64,000 bases of DNA, taken from the NCBI RefSeq assembly GCF_910591885.1, contig NC_063285.1, positions 3,658,001 through 3,722,000 of the forward strand, given 5' to 3'. The first letter of the stretch is position 1. Each line of letters begins with the position of its first letter. This DNA is from Bombus terrestris (lineage: Eukaryota > Arthropoda > Insecta > Hymenoptera > Apidae). The notes below the pieces were generated by a model. That model ran no database searches and was not told the DNA's origin. It was given only the letters and a program-made list of their open reading frames with translations. The position numbers were made by a program, and so were the translations under genes. This document shows, one piece after another, positions 59,826 through 64,000 of this stretch.

Positions 59826-59916
59826 TGTCGGGTTGGCGTTACGATTAGAGTTAGGGTTAAGGGCGTAAACGAATCCCTATTGACACTAGACGTGATCACT
59901 ATGCAATAGAGGAGAT
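59826..59916 (-). repeat. 5' LTR remnant of element E
   Basis: Starts TGTCGGGTTGGCG (reverse of the LTR end) and stops abruptly at GGAGAT, where the 56-bp repeat of the next LINE begins. The truncation may reflect LINE insertion or a deletion. Confidence 0.85.
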
Positions 59917-59917
59917 T

Positions 59918-60105
59918 CCATGCCATACATATACTCTCTATTTCCTTACATATATTTTCTTTGGTTTCAACTTCCATTCTATACATGTACTTTATATTTC
60001 CTTACATATATTTTCCATAGTTTCAACTACCATGCCATACATATACTTTATATTCTCTTACATATATTTTACTTAGTTTCAATTTCCATGCCATACATTT
60101 ACTCA
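59918..60105 (+). repeat. 56-bp tandem repeat at the 5' end of LINE F
   Basis: Units start at 59918, 59974, 60030 and 60086 (CCATGCCATACATATACT...TTTCAACT). About 3.4 copies ending just before ORF1. A tandemly repeated 5' untranslated region is a known promoter arrangement in some LINEs, so this may be the element's promoter. Confidence 0.85.
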
Positions 60106-60121
60106 GTGCTCCAGTGAAAGT

Positions 60122-61528
60122 GTGGCAAGAGGGAAGAGAAAGGGACAAAGTAAACGCCCATCTACAAAACGTGGAATCATGCAGATTCCACCAATTAAAA
60201 TAGTTAATTCAGGTGAAACATATTTCACAAATAGAGCTACAGACTCTACATATGTAGAGAAAAAAGACGATATTATGGAAACAACACAATCCGACGAGGA
60301 GGAAAAAATACCAATACACCAGGAAGAAAGCTGGACTGTGGCAACCTCCAGCAAAAAACGGAAGGTAACCCCGCTCGCAAGCGCGAGGAAAATTGATACA
60401 CTTGAAAAAAAACAATGGCTAGAAGATATCAAGCTGCATAATCCATTCAACGCACTGCCGGAAGAGGCAGCAACGGACCCAACGGAAAGTCCGACAAACC
60501 GTATTCCCAAACCACCACCGATATACATAGACGCGAAAATAATTGACCCCCCCATCGAACTACTGAACAACACCGCAGGGAAAGACAACTATATCATCAA
60601 ACAGATAAAAATAGACCAGGTGAAAGTGCAAACCAACACCTCAGAAATATTCAGAAATGTGACAAGATCACTAAAGGAAAAAAACGCAGCGTATCACACT
60701 TTTCAGCTCAAAACTGACAAAAGCTACAAAGTAGTAATCAGGGGACTACACCCAAAAACAAATACCGGAAAAATAAGTGAAGAACTGGCAAAAATCGGAC
60801 ACCAGGTAAGGACAATTAATAACATTAACAAATAGGATACCAAACAAACATTACCGCTATTCCTAGTTGAACTAGAACCTAGACACAACAACAAAGAAAT
60901 GTACGATATAGAAAAATTGCTAAACACAATAGTAAAAGTGGAGCCACCTAGACATAAAAAAGAAATCCCGCAATGCATAAGGTGCCAACAATATGGACAC
61001 ACTAAAAACTATTGCAATAGAACCCCGGCATGCGTTAAATGCGCAAAAAATCATCTTACGATACACTGCCCATCAACGGGAAAAATAGAGGCGGTTAAAT
61101 GCTACAACTGCAACGGAAAACAACAAGCCAGTTATAAAGGTTGCGATGCTAAGAAACAATTACAACGCAAACTGTTCCCGCCCCTACGAAGCAGGACAAT
61201 CACTAACATACAAGCCCAACAGGACAGCACAAAACCCGAAATAATACCAAATACAGAGCAAGCAACAAACACCAAACCCACCAGCACCACCACCATTGGT
61301 AGTCTAAGCTACGCTCATGTAACCAGCCAATCGACACATACAGACAACCAATACCACAGCAATAGTAACAATGACACTGCAGAAATCAAAGAACTGCTCA
61401 AACAATCCATAAAGAACACCAAAATGCTAACCAGAATGATAAGCGAACAAAACTCAGTACTCAGACAGCAAACCCAACAAATCACAGACATGCTACAACT
61501 ACTTATAAACGTGCTAGGTAAAAAATAA
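60122..61528 (+). pseudogene. LINE F ORF1 (gag-like RNA-binding protein), one stop
   Basis: Jockey-type ORF1 of about 469 codons. It has no ATG at the expected start (GTG at 60122), so the start has mutated or lies elsewhere. A hydrophilic N-terminal half carries SWTVATSSKKRKV; the central RNA-recognition-like segment (YKVVIRGLHPKTNTGKISEE) is at about 60725-60785. A single in-frame TAG at 60833-60835 precedes LPLFLVELEP. Three cysteine knuckles follow (CIRCQQYGHTKNYC, CVKCAKNHLTIHC, CYNCNGKQQASYKGC) at about 60975-61145. ORF2 begins 2 bp after its stop. Confidence 0.88.
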
Positions 61529-61530
61529 GA

Positions 61531-64000
61531 ATGGACACGCTAAAAACAGCAGGCTGGAACTCAAACGGCCTACAACAACGGGCCCTTGAAATTAAAACAT
61601 TCATATACAATAACAATAAAGACATACTACTTGTCTCAAAAACACACTTCACTACAAAAAGCTACATAAAAATACCATACTACACCATATATGATACCAA
61701 ACACCCCTCAGGAAAAGCTCACGGAGGGACAGCAGTGATAGTCAGAAACGATATCAAACATTATCTACACAGCCAAGTTAACAAAGAATATTTACAAGCA
61801 ACCACTGTTACAGTTCAAACTAGCAGCAACTACTTCCAGTTGTCAGCAGTATATGTGCCTCCGCGACACAAAATAACAACACAAATGTGGGAAGAATACT
61901 TCCAGGACCTAGGGGACAAGTACATCGCAGCGGGAGACTACAACTCAAAGCACACGCTTTGGGGGTCAAGAAACATTACACCTCGAGGTAGAACACTGGA
62001 AAAATACATTAGAAATAATAACCTCAATATATTATCCACAGGAACACCGACACATTGGCCGACTGACCTGAACAAAAAACCAGATCTTCTGGACTTTGCA
62101 GTTACAAGGGGACTAAACACAAATAAACTAAAAATAACACCCAACCTCGAGCTCAGTTCCGATCATACACCCATAATAATTGAATACAGAAACAAACCAA
62201 TTCACTATAGCAAACCAGAAACACTATGCAATAAAACCACCAAATGGCAAACTTTCAAAGAAATAATAGAAAGCAAAATAAACTGCAACATCCCGTTAAA
62301 AACTCCTGAACACATAGAACAGGCAGTAGCAACATTGACAGCAACTATTCAGGAAGCAGCAAGGACAACCACTACTCCCGAACCAACCAGCAGACAAACA
62401 ATAACAATCCCGCAAGAAATACTCGACAAAATCAAAGAAAAAAGAAAAGCAAAAGCAAAATGGCAAAAATACAGAACCCGAGAAAACAAAAAACACATAA
62501 ACGAACTTGCAAAGGAAATAAAAAACAAAATAAAGGAGCACAACGATAACGAATTCGCAAAGTTCATAGGGACACTCTCCACACACGAGAACACCAACTA
62601 TTCACTATGGAAAGCCACGAAAAAAATAAGGAAGCCAATAATACCCGTCCCGGCAATCAGAGAAGCAGATAACACATGGGCAAGAAGCAACGAAGAACAA
62701 GCTGAAGAATTCTCCAACCACATCTGCAACACATTCACACCACACGTTATCAACAACAGCAACATCAAAAGTCATACGGTGGAGGATCCACAAACCACTA
62801 TTACCACAACCGACAAGGAATACACCATACCTAAAACATCAGCACAAGAAATTAGAAACATAATTGATAAAACAAAAAACAGGAGAGCACCAGGAATCGA
62901 TCTGATCAATGGTAAAATCTTGGAAAACCTTCCGCCAAAAGCAATAAGTCTAATGACAATAATATTCAATGCAATTCTAAGAATTCAATACTTCCCCAAA
63001 CCATGGAAATTAGCACAGATCAAAATGTTCCATAAACCAGGCAAAGACCCGCACCAAACTGCATCTTACAGACCAATATCACTGCTTCCAGTATTTTCCA
63101 AAATACTGGAAAAGATAATATACGACCGCATAAAACCAATAATAGAGACAAAAAAACTAATACCGGATCACCAATTTGGTTTCAGAAACAAACACTCCAC
63201 GATAGAGCAAATACACAGGCTTATAAACGAAATAATAGTAGCACTAGAAAACAAGGAATACTGCACAGCTCTCTTTATAGACATAGAGAAAGCATTCGAT
63301 AAAATTAACCATGAAAGACTACTACAAACAATTAGGAAACAATTCCCGGAGCAAATACACCAATTAATAAAATCTTACCTAAGCAGCAGAACCTTCGTAA
63401 TAAAAATCAAGGACACACATTCTCAAGTCAAAGACATCAAGGCCGGGGTACCACAAGGAAGCGGCCTAGGCCCAATACTATACACATTATACACGGCGAA
63501 CATACCAACAACGTACCAACAGCACTGTACTGACATTCGCGGACGACACAGCTATACTACTCAGGCATACTAACCCAGAAACGGCAGTCGAAATACTACA
63601 AGAACATATCATAAAAATAGAAAATTGGCTACAAGAAAAATAAATAAAAGCAAACCCCAATAAATGCAACCATATTACATTCACGCTACGGAAAAAGATA
63701 CCACCCAACATCCTATTGAACGGCACGCATATAACGCAAACAAAGCATGTCAAATACCTAGGACTCCACTTAGATCAAAAACTTTCCTGGAAACTACACA
63801 TCAAATCAATAGTAGAAAAAAATACAGAAAACAAGGAGACAAATGCATTGGCTAACAAGCCGAAAATCCAAACTAAGCACAGAAAATAAATTAAAAATAT
63901 ATAAAACGATCATAAAACCAATATGGACGTACGGAATACCACTATGGGGGACGGCAGCAATGAGCCATATAAACAAAATAGAGGTAATACAGGCTAAAAT
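61531..64000 (+). pseudogene. LINE F ORF2 (endonuclease-reverse transcriptase), frameshifted, runs off window
   Basis: Jockey-like ORF2 in one frame to 63573. The APE-type endonuclease is at residues 1 to about 220, with WNSNGLQQRALEI, GDYNSKHTLWGS and SSDHTPIIIE; the usual catalytic glutamate (SETH) reads SKTH. Reverse transcriptase follows with APGIDLINGKIL, YRPISLLPVFSKILEKI, DHQFGFRNKHST, FIDIEKAFDKINH and GVPQGSGLGPILY. At about 63520 a frameshift moves the FADD catalytic motif to another frame (about 63535-63550), and a stop follows at about 63640. Sequence continues to the window end. So the copy is probably inactive, although it is better kept than the LINE at 30226. Confidence 0.88.

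Larger units (their letters stand above)
54605..59916 (-). mobile_element. Gypsy element E, 5'-truncated, gag-less, minus strand
   Basis: Sister of element C in opposite orientation. 3' LTR 54605-55616, minisatellite to about 56460, broken pol 56478-59700, the same leader and only 91 bp of 5' LTR (59826-59916). The 5' LTR remnant differs from the inner end of its own 3' LTR at about 7 of 90 bases, whereas that 3' LTR end is identical to element C. Confidence 0.88.

Noticed and set aside
60122..60124. GTG as a genuine start codon of LINE F ORF1
   Set aside because: Eukaryotic ORFs rarely start with GTG; it is more likely a mutated ATG or an upstream start.

Overview
The window looks like a repeat-rich, probably heterochromatic piece of an insect genome. 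Evidence: metazoan-type 5S rRNA gene fragments, insect-style Ty3/Gypsy, Jockey-like and Helitron relics, long (TA)n tracts and very high A+T. A hymenopteran is plausible but cannot be proven from the sequence. I find no convincing host protein-coding gene; almost every long reading frame belongs to a transposable element.

Layout. 1-4270: 3' part of a Gypsy element (A) with an uninterrupted pol frame, a 57-bp minisatellite and a 3' LTR. 4328-6900: 5' LTR, tRNA-Pro primer site and gag-protease of a second retroelement (B). 7190-8430: decayed Helitron helicase on the minus strand. 8548-9047: solo LTR of the A family. 9048-18782: mostly anonymous AT-rich DNA with a Gypsy integrase relic, an inverted-repeat DNA element, a hairpin, LINE-tail-like repeats and an AT-rich 134-bp satellite. 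18783-24912: complete but defective, gag-less Gypsy element C of the A family.

The main structure is a palindrome. Bases 24198-39016 and 40502-55320 are near-perfect reverse complements (14.8 kb arms, 1485-bp spacer; left plus right coordinate is about 79517). Each arm holds broken 5S rRNA genes, a decayed Jockey-like LINE and a stack of nested and fused Gypsy fragments. The outer ends of both arms fall inside LTRs. On the left this is the 3' LTR of C. On the right it is the 3' LTR of a related minus-strand element E (54605-59916). E's LTR is a hybrid: its outer part differs from C by several percent and its inner part is identical to C. This points to LTR-mediated recombination or template switching as the origin of the palindrome.

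59918-64000: a Jockey-like LINE with a 56-bp tandem-repeat 5' end, ORF1 and ORF2, running off the window.

Together the window shows trans-mobilised defective Gypsy copies, insertion into TATATA targets, repeated breakage of 5S rRNA genes at one nucleotide position, and reading frames assembled from different elements.
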